A stretch of 64,000 nucleotides of DNA, taken from the NCBI RefSeq assembly GCF_020707265.1, contig NZ_JAJFEQ010000003.1, positions 124,001 through 188,000 of the forward strand. The letters are read 5' to 3'. How positions within the stretch are numbered: the first letter of the stretch is position 1; every line of letters begins with the position of its first letter. The stretch is from Massilia sp. IC2-477 (GTDB lineage Bacteria > Pseudomonadota > Gammaproteobacteria > Burkholderiales > Burkholderiaceae_D). A program made the translations under genes and the position numbers. Positions 53,445 through 62,430 of this stretch are shown one piece after another. The notes under the pieces are model-generated. The model made no database searches. It was not told where the DNA came from and saw only the letters and a program-made list of their open reading frames with translations.

Positions 53445-54605
53445 ATGACCAAGACTTTCGCTTTCGCTTCGAACTTCCGCCACAAGGCCGCTCTCTGCGC
53501 AACCGCCGCCGCCCTGCTGGGCGCATTCGGCAGCGCCGCCGCCGCAACCCCGGCCACCACCTATAACTACTACGTGTCGCCGACCGGTTCGGATTCTGCG
53601 AACGGCAGCAAGGCCACGCCGTTCAAGACCCTGGCGCGCGCCGCCCAGGTCGCCAACAAGCCGAGCACCACCGTGTGGGTTGCGCCGGGCACCTACGCCG
53701 GCGGCTTCAAGACCACCGGTAGCGGCACCGCATCCAGCCGCATCTACTGGGTCTCGACCACCAAATGGGGCGCGAAGATCGTCCCTCCTAGCAACTCGAC
53801 CAACAAGACTGCCTGGGACAACCGCGGCAACTACGTCAGCATCATCGGCTTCGAAGTCGATGGGAGCAAGATCGGTTCGGGCACCAAGTGGACCCTGGGT
53901 ATCTACACCGGCGGTTCCTACAACGTGATCGAAGGCAATCACGTGCACCATACCGCGACCACCATCCCGTGCTCGAGCGCGGGCGGTTCCGCCATCGGCG
54001 TGGACAGCTACTACAAGGGCGTCAAGGGTGACGTGATCGGCAACGTCGTGCACGACATCGGCCCGGCCGGCTGCTCGTATGTCCAGGGGATCTATCACTC
54101 GACCTCGGGGACCATCAAGAACAACGTGGTCTACCGCGTCGGTTCGGCCGCGATCCACCTGTGGCACGACGCGACCGACCTCAAAATCGTCAACAACACC
54201 GTGAGCTCGTCGGTGTTCGGCATCATCGTCGGCGGCGGCGACTTCTACTTTACGTCGGCCGGCGCGAATAACGTCCACGTGCACAACAACATCGTGTTCG
54301 ATAACAAGTACGGCATCTCGGAGCAGGGCCGCACCGGTACCGGCAACACCTACAAGAACAACCTGGTGTTCCAGAACCCGACCTACAACATTTCGCTGCG
54401 CAATGGTCTGAAGGCCACTAACACCATCAGCTCGAACCCGCTGTTCGTCGGCTACTCGCGCACCGCCGCCATGCCGAACTTCAAGCTGACCACCAGCTCG
54501 CCGGCCATCGGCCGCGGCCTGGCGACCTATGCGCCGACGACCGATATCGACGGCCGCGCACGAAACGCCACCACGGGTTATGACGTGGGCGCCTACCAGC
54601 ACTAA
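53445..54605 (+). CDS. Right-handed beta-helix protein, copy 1
   Basis: 386 residues. Signal peptide MTKTFAFASNFRHKAALCAT, AAALLGAFGSAAAA. The mature protein begins ATTYNYYVSPTGSDSANGS, followed by parallel beta-helix (PbH1) repeats with many Asn/Ser/Thr turns (GNHVHHTATTI, NNVVYRVGSAAIHLWH). This fold is used by pectate-lyase-like and adhesin proteins; no catalytic residues are clear. The mature domain is nearly identical to the next gene. No TonB or PEP-CTERM tail is seen. Confidence 0.85.
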   Translation: MTKTFAFASNFRHKAALCATAAALLGAFGSAAAATPATTYNYYVSPTGSDSANGSKATPFKTLARAAQVANKPSTTVWVAPGTYAGGFKTTGSGTASSRIYWVSTTKWGAKIVPPSNSTNKTAWDNRGNYVSIIGFEVDGSKIGSGTKWTLGIYTGGSYNVIEGNHVHHTATTIPCSSAGGSAIGVDSYYKGVKGDVIGNVVHDIGPAGCSYVQGIYHSTSGTIKNNVVYRVGSAAIHLWHDATDLKIVNNTVSSSVFGIIVGGGDFYFTSAGANNVHVHNNIVFDNKYGISEQGRTGTGNTYKNNLVFQNPTYNISLRNGLKATNTISSNPLFVGYSRTAAMPNFKLTTSSPAIGRGLATYAPTTDIDGRARNATTGYDVGAYQH

Positions 54606-54657
54606 GCAGCACTCAGCAGCACCAGGCAGTACCAAGCAGCAACAAGCTTTGCATCCC

Positions 54658-54752
54658 GTGCAGGCGGCTCCGCCGCCTGTGCACCCGAGGGCGCACGCAT
54701 GCATGCGCCCGTCAAGCAACCAGGAAGGCGCCGCCGCTTTTTTACAGGCGGC
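54658..54752 (+). ncRNA. Structured 5' leader of the second beta-helix gene
   Basis: P1 is GTGCAGGCGGC/GCCGCC-tg-TGCAC (54658-54684). P2 is GGGCGCA/TGCGCCC (54689-54695, 54704-54710). P3 is GCCGCC (54730-54735) and GGCGGC (54747-54752) around the same GCTTTTTTACA loop as at 53343. The A-T to G-C swap in P3 relative to copy 1 keeps the stem, which is covariation evidence for an RNA structure. Confidence 0.5.
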
Positions 54753-54831
54753 CGTCGCACCGGATTTCCCGGAGCGCGGGGCAGGTTTTGCCCGTCATTC
54801 CAGCCCTGCCGGGCCCACAGGAAAAACACAG

Positions 54832-56223
54832 ATGAACAAGACTTTCGCTTTCGCTTCGCACATCCGCCACCACGCCGTCCTCTGCGGCACCGCCGCCGCC
54901 CTGCTGGGCGCCTTCGGTGTCAGCACCGCCGCCACCGCGGCCACCGCCCCGACTTTCGCAGCCGCCACCACCGCGCAACAGAACCAGATCAACCAGCTGT
55001 ACGTCCAGCTGCTGGGCCGTCCTGCGGATGCCGGTGGCCTGGCATTCTGGTCGGGTCTCCTGGACCGTGGTGTGAGCCTGGACTACATCGCTGCCCAACT
55101 GAAGGCCAGCGAAGAGTACGCGAAGCGCAATACGAACTCCGGCCCGACCGCCGGCGGCGGCCTGCCGACCATCCCGGCTACCACCTATAACTACTACGTG
55201 TCGCCAACCGGTTCGGACTCTGCCAACGGCAGCAAGGCCACCCCGTTCAAGACCCTGGCGCGCGCCGCCCAGGTCGCCAACAAGCCGAGCACGACCGTCT
55301 GGGTCGCCCCGGGCACCTATGCCGGCGGCTTCAAGACCACCGGCAGCGGCACCGCAGCGGGTCGCATCTACTGGGTCTCGACCACCAAGTGGGGCGCCAA
55401 GATCGTACCGCCGGCCAACTCGACCAACAAGACCGCCTGGGACAACCGCGGCAACTACGTCAGCATCATCGGCTTCGAAGTCGACGGCAGCAAGATCGGT
55501 TCGGGCACCAAGTGGACCCTGGGTATCTACACCGGCGGTTCCTACAATGTGATCCAGGGTAATCACGTGCACCACACCGCCACCACCATCCCGTGCAACA
55601 GCGCGGGCGGTTCGGCGATTGGCGTGGACAGCTACTACAAGGGCGTCAAGGGCGACGTGATCGGCAACGTCGTGCACGACATCGGCCCGGCCGGCTGCAC
55701 CTACGTCCAGGGCATCTACCATTCGACCTCGGGCACCATCATGAACAACCTGGTGTACCGCGTCGGCTCGGCGGCGATCCACCTGTGGCACGATGCGACC
55801 GACCTGAAGATCATCAACAACACGGTGACTTCGTCGGTGTTCGGCATCATCGTCGGCGGCGGTGATTACTACTTCACCTCGGCTGGCGCGAACAACGTCC
55901 ACGTGCACAACAACATCGTGTACGACAACAAGTATGGCATCTCGGAGCAGGGCAAGACCGGTACCGGCAACACCTACAAGAACAACCTGGTGTTCCAGAA
56001 CCCGACCTATAACTTCCAGCTCCGTAATGGCCTGACCCACACCAACACGATCAGCTCGAACCCGATGTTCGTGGGCTACTCGCGTACCGCAGCGACGCCG
56101 AACTACGAACTAAGCGCCAGCTCGCCGGCCATCGGCCGCGCCATCTCGACCTACGCACCGTCGACCGATATCGACGGCGTGGCGCGCGGCGCGAGTGCTG
56201 ACCTGGGCGCTTACCAGCACTAA
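54832..56223 (+). CDS. Beta-helix protein with DUF4214 domain, copy 2
   Basis: 463 residues. The same leader as copy 1 (MNKTFAFASHIRHHAVLCG) is followed by a DUF4214 domain over about residues 38-100: INQLYVQLLGRPADAGGLAFW, then GLLDRGVSLDYIAAQLKASEEY. A Gly/Thr-rich linker leads to a beta-helix almost identical to copy 1 from TTYNYYVSPTGS on. DUF4214 often accompanies secreted and type I-exported matrix proteins, so this may be a matrix or surface protein. The presence or absence of DUF4214 is the main difference between the copies. Confidence 0.87.
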   Translation: MNKTFAFASHIRHHAVLCGTAAALLGAFGVSTAATAATAPTFAAATTAQQNQINQLYVQLLGRPADAGGLAFWSGLLDRGVSLDYIAAQLKASEEYAKRNTNSGPTAGGGLPTIPATTYNYYVSPTGSDSANGSKATPFKTLARAAQVANKPSTTVWVAPGTYAGGFKTTGSGTAAGRIYWVSTTKWGAKIVPPANSTNKTAWDNRGNYVSIIGFEVDGSKIGSGTKWTLGIYTGGSYNVIQGNHVHHTATTIPCNSAGGSAIGVDSYYKGVKGDVIGNVVHDIGPAGCTYVQGIYHSTSGTIMNNLVYRVGSAAIHLWHDATDLKIINNTVTSSVFGIIVGGGDYYFTSAGANNVHVHNNIVYDNKYGISEQGKTGTGNTYKNNLVFQNPTYNFQLRNGLTHTNTISSNPMFVGYSRTAATPNYELSASSPAIGRAISTYAPSTDIDGVARGASADLGAYQH

Positions 56224-56249
56224 TCTGCTGAGCAGTTGATCGATTAGAA

Positions 56250-56278
56250 CTCGCAGGCGCAAGCCTGCGGGTTTTTTT
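56250..56278 (+). terminator. Intrinsic terminator of beta-helix copy 2
   Basis: CGCAGGC-gcaa-GCCTGCG followed by GG and seven T, 29 bases after the stop. Confidence 0.87.
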
Positions 56279-56292
56279 CGCCTGGCGAAGAG

Positions 56293-56964
56293 TTAGTCGG
56301 CCAGCGGCAGCGCCATCTGCGGATCCTGGACGCCCGGGCGGTTCACCGCGTTGGTCACCTTGTACCATTCGAAGGCATCACAGGGCAGGGCGGCGCGGCG
56401 CGCCAGGTCGAGCGCTTCCTCGGCCGAGAGCGCGGGATTGAGCCACAGCTCGGCATCGGCCGCTTCCAGCACCACCGGGCGGCGGTCGTGGATGTCGAGC
56501 ATGCCCTCGTCGGCGGCGTCGGTGACCAGCACGAAGCCGGCCTCGGCCCGGTTCTCGGTAAAGCTGCCGAAGTTCGCCAGGGCCAGGAAGAACAGCGGCC
56601 CGCGGTCCTTGCGGTGGATGTGCCAGGGCTGCTTCTTGCCCTTTTCGCCGGTCCATTCGTACCAGCCCTCGGCCGGCACAATGGCGCGGCCGTTCTTGAG
56701 CAGCGGCTTCCAGTAGCGGTTGGTGAGCTTGTCCATGCGCGCATTGACCATGATCGGCACCTTGCCCTCGGCCCAGCGCGCGCGATAGCTCCAGAACACA
56801 TCGTCGATGCGGCGCTCGCCGTCCTGCAGGTGCATGACCGGGCGGTAGCTGCCGGGCGAGACATTCCACGCGGGCGTCGACTCGCTGTCGTAGACCGCAT
56901 CGGTCCAGCCGAATACGCTGGCGTAGTAGCGAGCCGTCTGGCTCTGGTCAAATCGTCCACACAT
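56293..56964 (-). CDS. yedK: SRAP/HMCES-like DNA-protein crosslink protein (YedK)
   Basis: 223 residues. Cys2 directly after Met (MCGRFDQS) is the residue that links to abasic sites in single-stranded DNA. WNVSPGSYRPV, then MVNARMDKL and AIVPAEGWYEWTG with Glu, and the His of MLDIHDRRPVVL complete the SRAP active site. It protects abasic sites at stalled forks. Single-gene unit on the minus strand. Confidence 0.93.
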   Translation of the reverse strand: MCGRFDQSQTARYYASVFGWTDAVYDSESTPAWNVSPGSYRPVMHLQDGERRIDDVFWSYRARWAEGKVPIMVNARMDKLTNRYWKPLLKNGRAIVPAEGWYEWTGEKGKKQPWHIHRKDRGPLFFLALANFGSFTENRAEAGFVLVTDAADEGMLDIHDRRPVVLEAADAELWLNPALSAEEALDLARRAALPCDAFEWYKVTNAVNRPGVQDPQMALPLAD

Positions 56965-57083
56965 GATTCCATGGTAACGCAGGCATGTAGAAGGCGCGGC
57001 ACGCTAGCGTGCGGATGAGTTCGCATTGCCATGGCGCAGGGTGGTATGCTCGCGGCTAAACCGAATCGATAGGAGAACCCGAG

Positions 57084-57488
57084 ATGGCAACTGGCTGGTG
57101 GAGCGTCCTCAAGACCGTGCCCTGGAGCGAAGTGATCAATGCGGCGCCGCAGGTAGCGAGCGGTGCACGCCGTCTGTGGGACACGGTGGCGCGCAAGTCC
57201 GGCGGCGCGGCCGGCATGCCGATGGGGCAGGCGATGGAGGCGGAGCCGGAAGAAGACCACTTCGGCACCCTGGTCATGCGTGTGGAAAGGAATGAAGCGA
57301 CCCTGCTCGACCTGCGCACCCAGATGCTGCAGGCCTCCGAGATCATCGCCAACCTGGCCGACCAGAATGCCCAGCTGATCGCCAAGATGGACCTGGCGCG
57401 CACCCGCATGCTGTGGCTGGGCGTGGCGACGGGGGTGTCGTCGATCCTGGCGCTGGTATCGCTGGCCCTGATCCTGGCGCGCACCTAA
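57084..57488 (+). CDS. Small coiled-coil membrane-anchored protein
   Basis: 134 residues. N-terminal amphipathic segment (WSVLKTVPWSEVINAAPQV), a coiled coil over residues 65-105 (RVERNEATLLDLRTQMLQAS) and one C-terminal membrane helix (LWLGVATGVSSILALVSLALIL). AGGAG ribosome site. Family not recognised. The next gene follows three bases later and is probably co-translated. Confidence 0.72.
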   Translation: MATGWWSVLKTVPWSEVINAAPQVASGARRLWDTVARKSGGAAGMPMGQAMEAEPEEDHFGTLVMRVERNEATLLDLRTQMLQASEIIANLADQNAQLIAKMDLARTRMLWLGVATGVSSILALVSLALILART

Positions 57489-57491
57489 CCC

Positions 57492-57692
57492 ATGAAGATC
57501 GTCCTGATCCTGGCGACGCTGTTCGTGTTCGTGTCGATGCTGCTGAACTCGGCCCGGCGTCGCGGCAAGCTCGACAACAAGGCAAACCGCGCCGTTGCCG
57601 AGCTGGCGACCTCGATGCGGATCTTCGTCTACGGCTTGCTGTTTTTCGTCGGGATGGTTTGCCTGGCAGTGGCTTGGGAGTCACTGCACTAA
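57492..57692 (+). CDS. Small two-helix membrane protein
   Basis: 66 residues with membrane helices at 1-18 (MKIVLILATLFVFVSMLL) and 43-62 (RIFVYGLLFFVGMVCLAVAW) and a positively charged loop between. It starts three bases after the previous stop. Function unknown; probably a partner of the preceding protein. Confidence 0.68.
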   Translation: MKIVLILATLFVFVSMLLNSARRRGKLDNKANRAVAELATSMRIFVYGLLFFVGMVCLAVAWESLH

Positions 57693-57879
57693 ATACATTG
57701 CCACATGATTGTGCGATCACGCTGACAAACTCGCGGGAGAAAGCGGCGCTTGTAGGTCCCGATAGCGGGCCTATGTAGGTTACGTTCTCTGGTGGATAGT
57801 TCCCACCTCTCCGCGTGTCTCCAGCTCAGTGTTGACTGAGTATTCGGCCGCTGCCTCTGCAGGCAGCGGCATTTTTTTT
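57693..57879 (+). ncRNA. Candidate structured small RNA ending in a terminator
   Basis: The 310-base gap before the tRNA holds four successive hairpins: AGGTCCCG/CGGGCCT near 57756, GGTGG/CCACC (57791-57807), CTCAGT-gttg-ACTGAG (57825-57840), and the terminator stem. No coding frame is seen. It could be a small RNA or a long 3' untranslated region of the membrane-protein pair. It does not look like 6S RNA, tmRNA or RNase P RNA. The rest of the gap (57880-58002) shows nothing apart from a possible TACAAT -10 near 57987 for the tRNA. Confidence 0.35.
57847..57879 (+). terminator. Strong intrinsic terminator
   Basis: GCCGCTGCCT-ctgc-AGGCAGCGGC (perfect 10-bp stem) followed by A and eight T. It stops transcription from the small-protein pair or the candidate small RNA before the tRNA. 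Confidence 0.88.
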
Positions 57880-58002
57880 GTGCGCCCCCTGCCGCCCAGT
57901 CCCTGAACCGTAAAAGTTTCCGACAATTATGACCCTTCGGGATGTGGATGATGCTCGACTACTAACACCCTGTCCCCTGCACGTAGTACAATCCCCGCCG
58001 GC

Positions 58003-58087
58003 GCGGGCATGGCGAAATTGGTAGCCGCAGCAGACTTAAAATCTGCCGACGCAAGTCTTGCCGGTTCGAGTCCGGCTGCCCGCACCA
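58003..58087 (+). tRNA. tRNA-Leu(UAA)
   Basis: 85 bases with the acceptor stem GCGGGCA/TGCCCGC and encoded ACCA end. The anticodon loop CTTAAAA gives anticodon TAA (UAA). The long variable arm (type II) and GGTTCGAGTCC T-loop are typical of tRNA-Leu. It reads UUA codons, rare in this GC-rich genome. Confidence 0.95.
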
Positions 58088-58211
58088 AACCTTTCCTCAT
58101 CCGGCGTTCGCCGGGCTGGTTTCCTACTCATCCATTGGTCCTCCGGCAAGGATGGTGTAGCATGCCGGACGGCGGCCTGACCTTGTTGCCGCCGTAGCAA
58201 GAGGACACCAA

Positions 58212-59006
58212 TTGAACATCACTATCAATGACGAGCTGCGTGCCTTCGTCGACCCGCTGACCGATATCGAATACGCCGCGCTCGAGCGCAGCCTCCTCGC
58301 CGAGGGCTGCCGCGACGCGCTGGTGCTGTGGCGCGACACCCTGATCGACGGCCACAATCGCTACGAGATCTGCCAGAAGCACGGCATTCCCTTCCGTACC
58401 GTCCACAACAACAACTTCGCGTCGATCGAGGACGTGATGCTGTGGATGATCGACAACCACCTGGCGCGCCGTAGCGTGTCGGACTTCCAGCGCGGCGTGC
58501 TGGCGCTCAAGAAGAAAGAAATTGTCACCGCCCGCATGGCCGAGAAGATGGCCGAGGCGCCGCCCGAGCCGGAAGCCGACGACATGGATTCGCGCCCGCC
58601 GCCGCCCTGGAACACCCGCGAGGAAGTGGCCAAGGCCGCGCGCGTGTCGGCCAATACCATCAGCCAGATCGAACGCATCCAGAAGGCGGCGACGCCGGAG
58701 CTGCGCGAAGCGGTGCGGACCGGCACCATCTCGATCAATGCCGCCGCCAACGTGGCCCAGCTGTCGGAAGAAGAGCAGAAGGCGGCCGTGGCCGGTGGAC
58801 GCAAGGAATTGCAGCAGGCCGCGCGCCAGGTGCGCGAGCAAAAGATGGCGACCCGGCCGAAGAAAGAGACGGCGCCGGCCGACCCGGCGGACGAGCTGGC
58901 CGCTGCGCGCGCCGAGGTCGCTTCGCTGAAGGACCGCGTCGCGACCCTGCTCACCGAGAACGAAGTGCTGAAACAGCGCCTGATCCACGCCGGCATCACA
59001 CAATAA
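58212..59006 (+). CDS. ParB/RepB-like DNA-binding protein
   Basis: 264 residues. TTG start with GAGG seven bases upstream. Residues 10-90 form a ParB N-terminal-like fold (LWRDTLIDGHNRYEICQKHGI carries the GxxRxE-like motif as DGHNRYE). A helix-turn-helix follows (VAKAARVSANTISQIERIQK), then an Ala/Glu-rich helical C-terminus ending in a coiled coil (ELAAARAEVASLKDRVATLL). No parA neighbour and no parS were seen, so it is unlikely to be the chromosomal ParB. It may be a KorB-like or nucleoid-associated regulator. Confidence 0.78.
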   Translation: MNITINDELRAFVDPLTDIEYAALERSLLAEGCRDALVLWRDTLIDGHNRYEICQKHGIPFRTVHNNNFASIEDVMLWMIDNHLARRSVSDFQRGVLALKKKEIVTARMAEKMAEAPPEPEADDMDSRPPPPWNTREEVAKAARVSANTISQIERIQKAATPELREAVRTGTISINAAANVAQLSEEEQKAAVAGGRKELQQAARQVREQKMATRPKKETAPADPADELAAARAEVASLKDRVATLLTENEVLKQRLIHAGITQ

Positions 59007-59022
59007 TTATCCGGAGACACGC

Positions 59023-61248
59023 ATGACGACCACCCGCCTGATCCTGCCCACCATCCTGGCCTGCGCCTTGGGCGCCGCGCCCGTGCTCGCCGCGCCGACG
59101 ACGGCAGCCCCGAGCGCGAAGCAGGGCGCCAGCGCGCTCGAGCTGGCGCGCTGGAAGAAGACGGCGGCGCGGGTGACCATCATGCGCGACAAGTGGGGCA
59201 TTCCCCACGTGTTCGGCAAAACCGATGCAGACGCGGTGTTCGGCCTGCTGTATGCCCAGGCCGAGGACGATTTCAACCGCGTCGAGCTCAACTACATCAA
59301 CGCGATGGGCCGCCTGGCCGAGGTCGAGGGCGAGAAGGAAGTCTGGCGCGACCTGCGCATGAAGATGTACATCACCCCAGCCGACATGCAGGCCAAGTAC
59401 GCCGCCAGCCCGGCATGGCTCAAGGAGCTGATGATCGGATTTGCCGACGGCGTGAACTACTACCTGCATACCCATCCGGAAGTAAAGCCGAAGCTGATTA
59501 CCCGCTTCGAACCCTGGATGGCGCTCAGCTTCAGCGAGGGCAGCATCGGCGGCGACATCGAGTCGATCGATCTGAAGGAACTGGAGCGCTTCTACGGCAA
59601 GCAGCCGCAGCAGGCCAGGGTGGCCATGCTGGACAAGGGCTTCGACGCCGAGCCGCGCGGCTCGAACGGCTTCGCGATCGCGCCCAAGCTGTCCAGCTCG
59701 GGCAATGCGCTGCTCCTGATCAACCCGCATACCTCGTTCTACTTCCGTCCGGAAGTGCACATGGTGAGCGAGCAGGGCCTGAATGCCTACGGCGCCGTAA
59801 CCTGGGGCCAGTTCTTCATCTACCAGGGCTTCAATGACAAGGCCGGCTGGATGCATACCTCGGGCGGCGGCGACGTCATCGACGAATACCTCGAGACCGT
59901 GGTCGAGAAGGGCGGCAAATACTTCTATAAGTATGGAAATGAAGAGCGCCCGATGCAGGCGCGGACCATCACGCTGCCGTACAAGACCCCCTCCGGCGCG
60001 ATGGCGAGCAAGACTGTCACGGCATACTTCACCCACCACGGCCCGGTGGTGCGCGCCCAGGACGGCAAATGGGTGGCCGTCAAGATGATGGACGAGCCGC
60101 TCAAGGCGCTCACCCAGTCGTACAGCCGCACCAAGGCGCGCGACTACGACGCCTTCTACAAGGCGATGGAGCTGCGCACCAATTCCTCCAACAACACTGT
60201 GTACGCGGATGCCAAGGGCAATATCGCCTACTTCCACGGCAACTTCATCCCGAAACGCGACCCGCGCTTCGACTGGAGCAAGCCGGTCGACGGCAGCACC
60301 CCCGCCACCGAATGGCAGGGCCTGCATGCCATCAAGGACACGATCACGCTGTTCAACCCGGCCAGCGGCTACATCTCGAACACCAACAACTGGCCGTTCA
60401 GCTCCTCGGGTGCGAGCAGCCCGAAACGCGAGAACTGGCCCGACTACATGTGGTCGCTGCCGGAAAACGCGCGCGGCCGCCATGCCGAGCGCGTGCTCAA
60501 GGACGCCAAGGGCTTCACCCTCGACAGCCTGATTGCCGCCGCCTACGACAGCCACCTGACCGCCTTCGAGCCCCTGCTGCCGCAACTGCTGAAGGACTAC
60601 GACGCGCTGCCAGCGAGCGATCCGCGCAAGGCGGCGCTGGCTGCGCAGGTGGCAAGCCTGCGCGGCTGGGACCTGCGCTTCGGTGTCGCGTCCGTGCCGA
60701 CCTCGCTGGCGATCTACTGGGGCCAGGACATGGTGGCCCAGCACGCCGCGCGCGCGCGTGCCCAGGGTACGCCGGTGGTCGACTTCATCACGAGCAGCCT
60801 GAATGCCGAGGAGCGCCTGGCGTCGCTGCAGCGGGCCAGCGACAAGCTCACTGCCGATTTCGGCACCTGGCAGACCCCGTGGGGCGAGATCAACCGCTTC
60901 CAGCGACTCAGCGGCGACATCGACCAGCAGTACGACGACAGCAAGCCCAGCTGGCCGGTGGGGTTTGCGTCGGCCAACTGGGGTTCGCTGGCTTCGTTCG
61001 GCATGGTGGCCAAGCAAAAGACCAAGCGCATCTACGGCGACCGCGGCAACAGCTTCGTCGCCGTGGTGGAATTCGGCAGGCGCCTGCGCGCCAAGAGTAT
61101 CCTTGCAGGTGGCAACAGCAATAATCCGGCCTCGAAGCACTTCGCCGACCAGGCCGAGATGTACAGCCGCGGCGAGTTCAAGGACGTGCTGTTCTACAAG
61201 GAAGACATCGAGAAGCACCTGGAGCGCAAGTACCACCCTGGACAGTGA
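59023..61248 (+). CDS. Penicillin acylase family (Ntn-hydrolase) protein
   Basis: 741 residues. Signal peptide MTTTRLILPTILACALGAAPVLA. KWGIPHVFGKTDADAVFGLLYAQAEDD is the family start; EPRGSNGFAI (about residue 212) contains the Ser that becomes the N-terminal nucleophile after autocleavage. Spacer-to-beta-chain layout and NPHTSFYFRPEVH fit acyl-homoserine-lactone or beta-lactam acylases. It is periplasmic; substrates may be AHLs or cyclic amides, not proven. It lies 16 bases after the ParB-like gene. Confidence 0.9.
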   Translation: MTTTRLILPTILACALGAAPVLAAPTTAAPSAKQGASALELARWKKTAARVTIMRDKWGIPHVFGKTDADAVFGLLYAQAEDDFNRVELNYINAMGRLAEVEGEKEVWRDLRMKMYITPADMQAKYAASPAWLKELMIGFADGVNYYLHTHPEVKPKLITRFEPWMALSFSEGSIGGDIESIDLKELERFYGKQPQQARVAMLDKGFDAEPRGSNGFAIAPKLSSSGNALLLINPHTSFYFRPEVHMVSEQGLNAYGAVTWGQFFIYQGFNDKAGWMHTSGGGDVIDEYLETVVEKGGKYFYKYGNEERPMQARTITLPYKTPSGAMASKTVTAYFTHHGPVVRAQDGKWVAVKMMDEPLKALTQSYSRTKARDYDAFYKAMELRTNSSNNTVYADAKGNIAYFHGNFIPKRDPRFDWSKPVDGSTPATEWQGLHAIKDTITLFNPASGYISNTNNWPFSSSGASSPKRENWPDYMWSLPENARGRHAERVLKDAKGFTLDSLIAAAYDSHLTAFEPLLPQLLKDYDALPASDPRKAALAAQVASLRGWDLRFGVASVPTSLAIYWGQDMVAQHAARARAQGTPVVDFITSSLNAEERLASLQRASDKLTADFGTWQTPWGEINRFQRLSGDIDQQYDDSKPSWPVGFASANWGSLASFGMVAKQKTKRIYGDRGNSFVAVVEFGRRLRAKSILAGGNSNNPASKHFADQAEMYSRGEFKDVLFYKEDIEKHLERKYHPGQ

Positions 61249-61257
61249 GGGCTTGAT

Positions 61258-61812
61258 ATGCGGATGAGCGAGCGGCACAAGATGCTGGCGGGCGAGCCCT
61301 ACCATGCGAACGATCCGGAGCTGGTGGCCGAGCAGGGGCTGACGGCCGCCTGGCTGGCGCGTTACAACGCCGCGCTGGGCCAGCCGGTCTCGGTCTGGCG
61401 CACGCTCCTCGCCGAACGCCTGGGCGCGCTGGGGGAGGGCAGCATCGTCCGTCCACCTTTCCACTGCGACTACGGCTGGAACATCCGCCTCGGCAGCCGC
61501 GTCTTTGTGAACTTCAGCTGCGTGTTCCTCGACGTCGCGCAGGTAGGCATCGGCGACGACACCCGCATTGGGCCGAACGTGCAGATCTACACCGCTGAGC
61601 ATCCGCTCGACCCGGTCTTGCGCCGCAGCGGCCAGGAATCGGGGCGGCCGGTCACCATCGGCAGCAACGTTTGGATCGGCGGCGGCGCCATCATCCTGCC
61701 GGGCGTGAGCATCGGCGACGATGCCGTGGTCGGCGCCGGCAGCGTGGTCACCCATGACGTGCCAGCGGGCGCCCGTGTCGCAGGCAATCCGGCGCATCCG
61801 CAGGGCGGTTGA
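61258..61812 (+). CDS. Maltose O-acetyltransferase family (Maa/NodL) hexapeptide protein
   Basis: 184 residues. [21 protein letters not shown] matches the N-terminal mac domain (about residues 1-55). Left-handed beta-helix hexapeptide repeats follow ([32 protein letters not shown]), with the catalytic His in YTAEHPL. It acetylates sugars such as maltose or glucose using acetyl-CoA. GAGGG ribosome site. Confidence 0.9.
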   Translation: MRMSERHKMLAGEPYHANDPELVAEQGLTAAWLARYNAALGQPVSVWRTLLAERLGALGEGSIVRPPFHCDYGWNIRLGSRVFVNFSCVFLDVAQVGIGDDTRIGPNVQIYTAEHPLDPVLRRSGQESGRPVTIGSNVWIGGGAIILPGVSIGDDAVVGAGSVVTHDVPAGARVAGNPAHPQGG

Positions 61813-61871
61813 GCTGGTCCGAACCCGTTTCCGCTTGTTATAATCCGGCAATTCTTTCGATCAGCTCGGCC

Positions 61872-62429
61872 GTGGCAAAACTCTATTTCAGGTATTCGGC
61901 GATGAACGCCGGCAAATCGACCTCCCTGCTGCAGGTCGCGCACAACTACGAAGAGCAGGGCCAGAAGGTCAAGCTGTACACGGCGGCGATCGACAACCGC
62001 TACGGCGTCGGCTTGATCACCTCGCGCCTCGGCCCGCAGCGCCAGGTCGACCTGTTCGACGGCGACACCGATTTCCTCGCCAGCGCGCCGGCGGTGGCTT
62101 GCATCCTGGTCGACGAAGCCCAGTTCCTCACCACCCTGCAAGTGCAGCAGCTGCACCAGGTGGCCCAGGTGCGCGGCATTCCCGTGATCTGCTACGGCCT
62201 GCGCAGCGACTTCCGCGGCGAGCCTTTCCCCGGTTCGGCCTACCTGCTGGCGCTGGCCGACGACATCGAGGAAATCAAGAACATCTGCACCTGCGGCAAG
62301 AAGGCGACCATGAATATCCGGGTCGATGCCGAAGGCCGCCGCATCCGCGAAGGCGAGCAGGTCAGCATCGGCGGCAACGAGAGCTACCGCCAGGCCTGCG
62401 GCCGCTGCTTCTATTCGGGCACCCATTGA
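61872..62429 (+). CDS. tdk: Thymidine kinase
   Basis: 185 residues from GTG 61872. LYFRYSAMNAGKSTSLLQVAH is the Walker A P-loop (GKST). CILVDEAQFLT gives the Mg-binding DEAQF motif, and GLRSDFRGEPFPGS contains the lasso/substrate segment. Two Cys pairs (CTCGKKA and QACGRCF) bind structural zinc. It phosphorylates thymidine in the salvage pathway. The start was placed after the low-complexity upstream frame. The next gene starts one base after the stop. Confidence 0.94.
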   Translation: MAKLYFRYSAMNAGKSTSLLQVAHNYEEQGQKVKLYTAAIDNRYGVGLITSRLGPQRQVDLFDGDTDFLASAPAVACILVDEAQFLTTLQVQQLHQVAQVRGIPVICYGLRSDFRGEPFPGSAYLLALADDIEEIKNICTCGKKATMNIRVDAEGRRIREGEQVSIGGNESYRQACGRCFYSGTH

Positions 62430-62430
62430 G

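Noticed and set aside
57693..57879. 6S RNA or tmRNA
   Set aside because: No long central-bubble structure of 6S RNA and no tRNA-like ends or tag frame of tmRNA are seen.
58212..59006. Chromosomal ParB of a parABS system
   Set aside because: No parA neighbour and no parS site were seen; the ParB-like call is limited to the domain resemblance.
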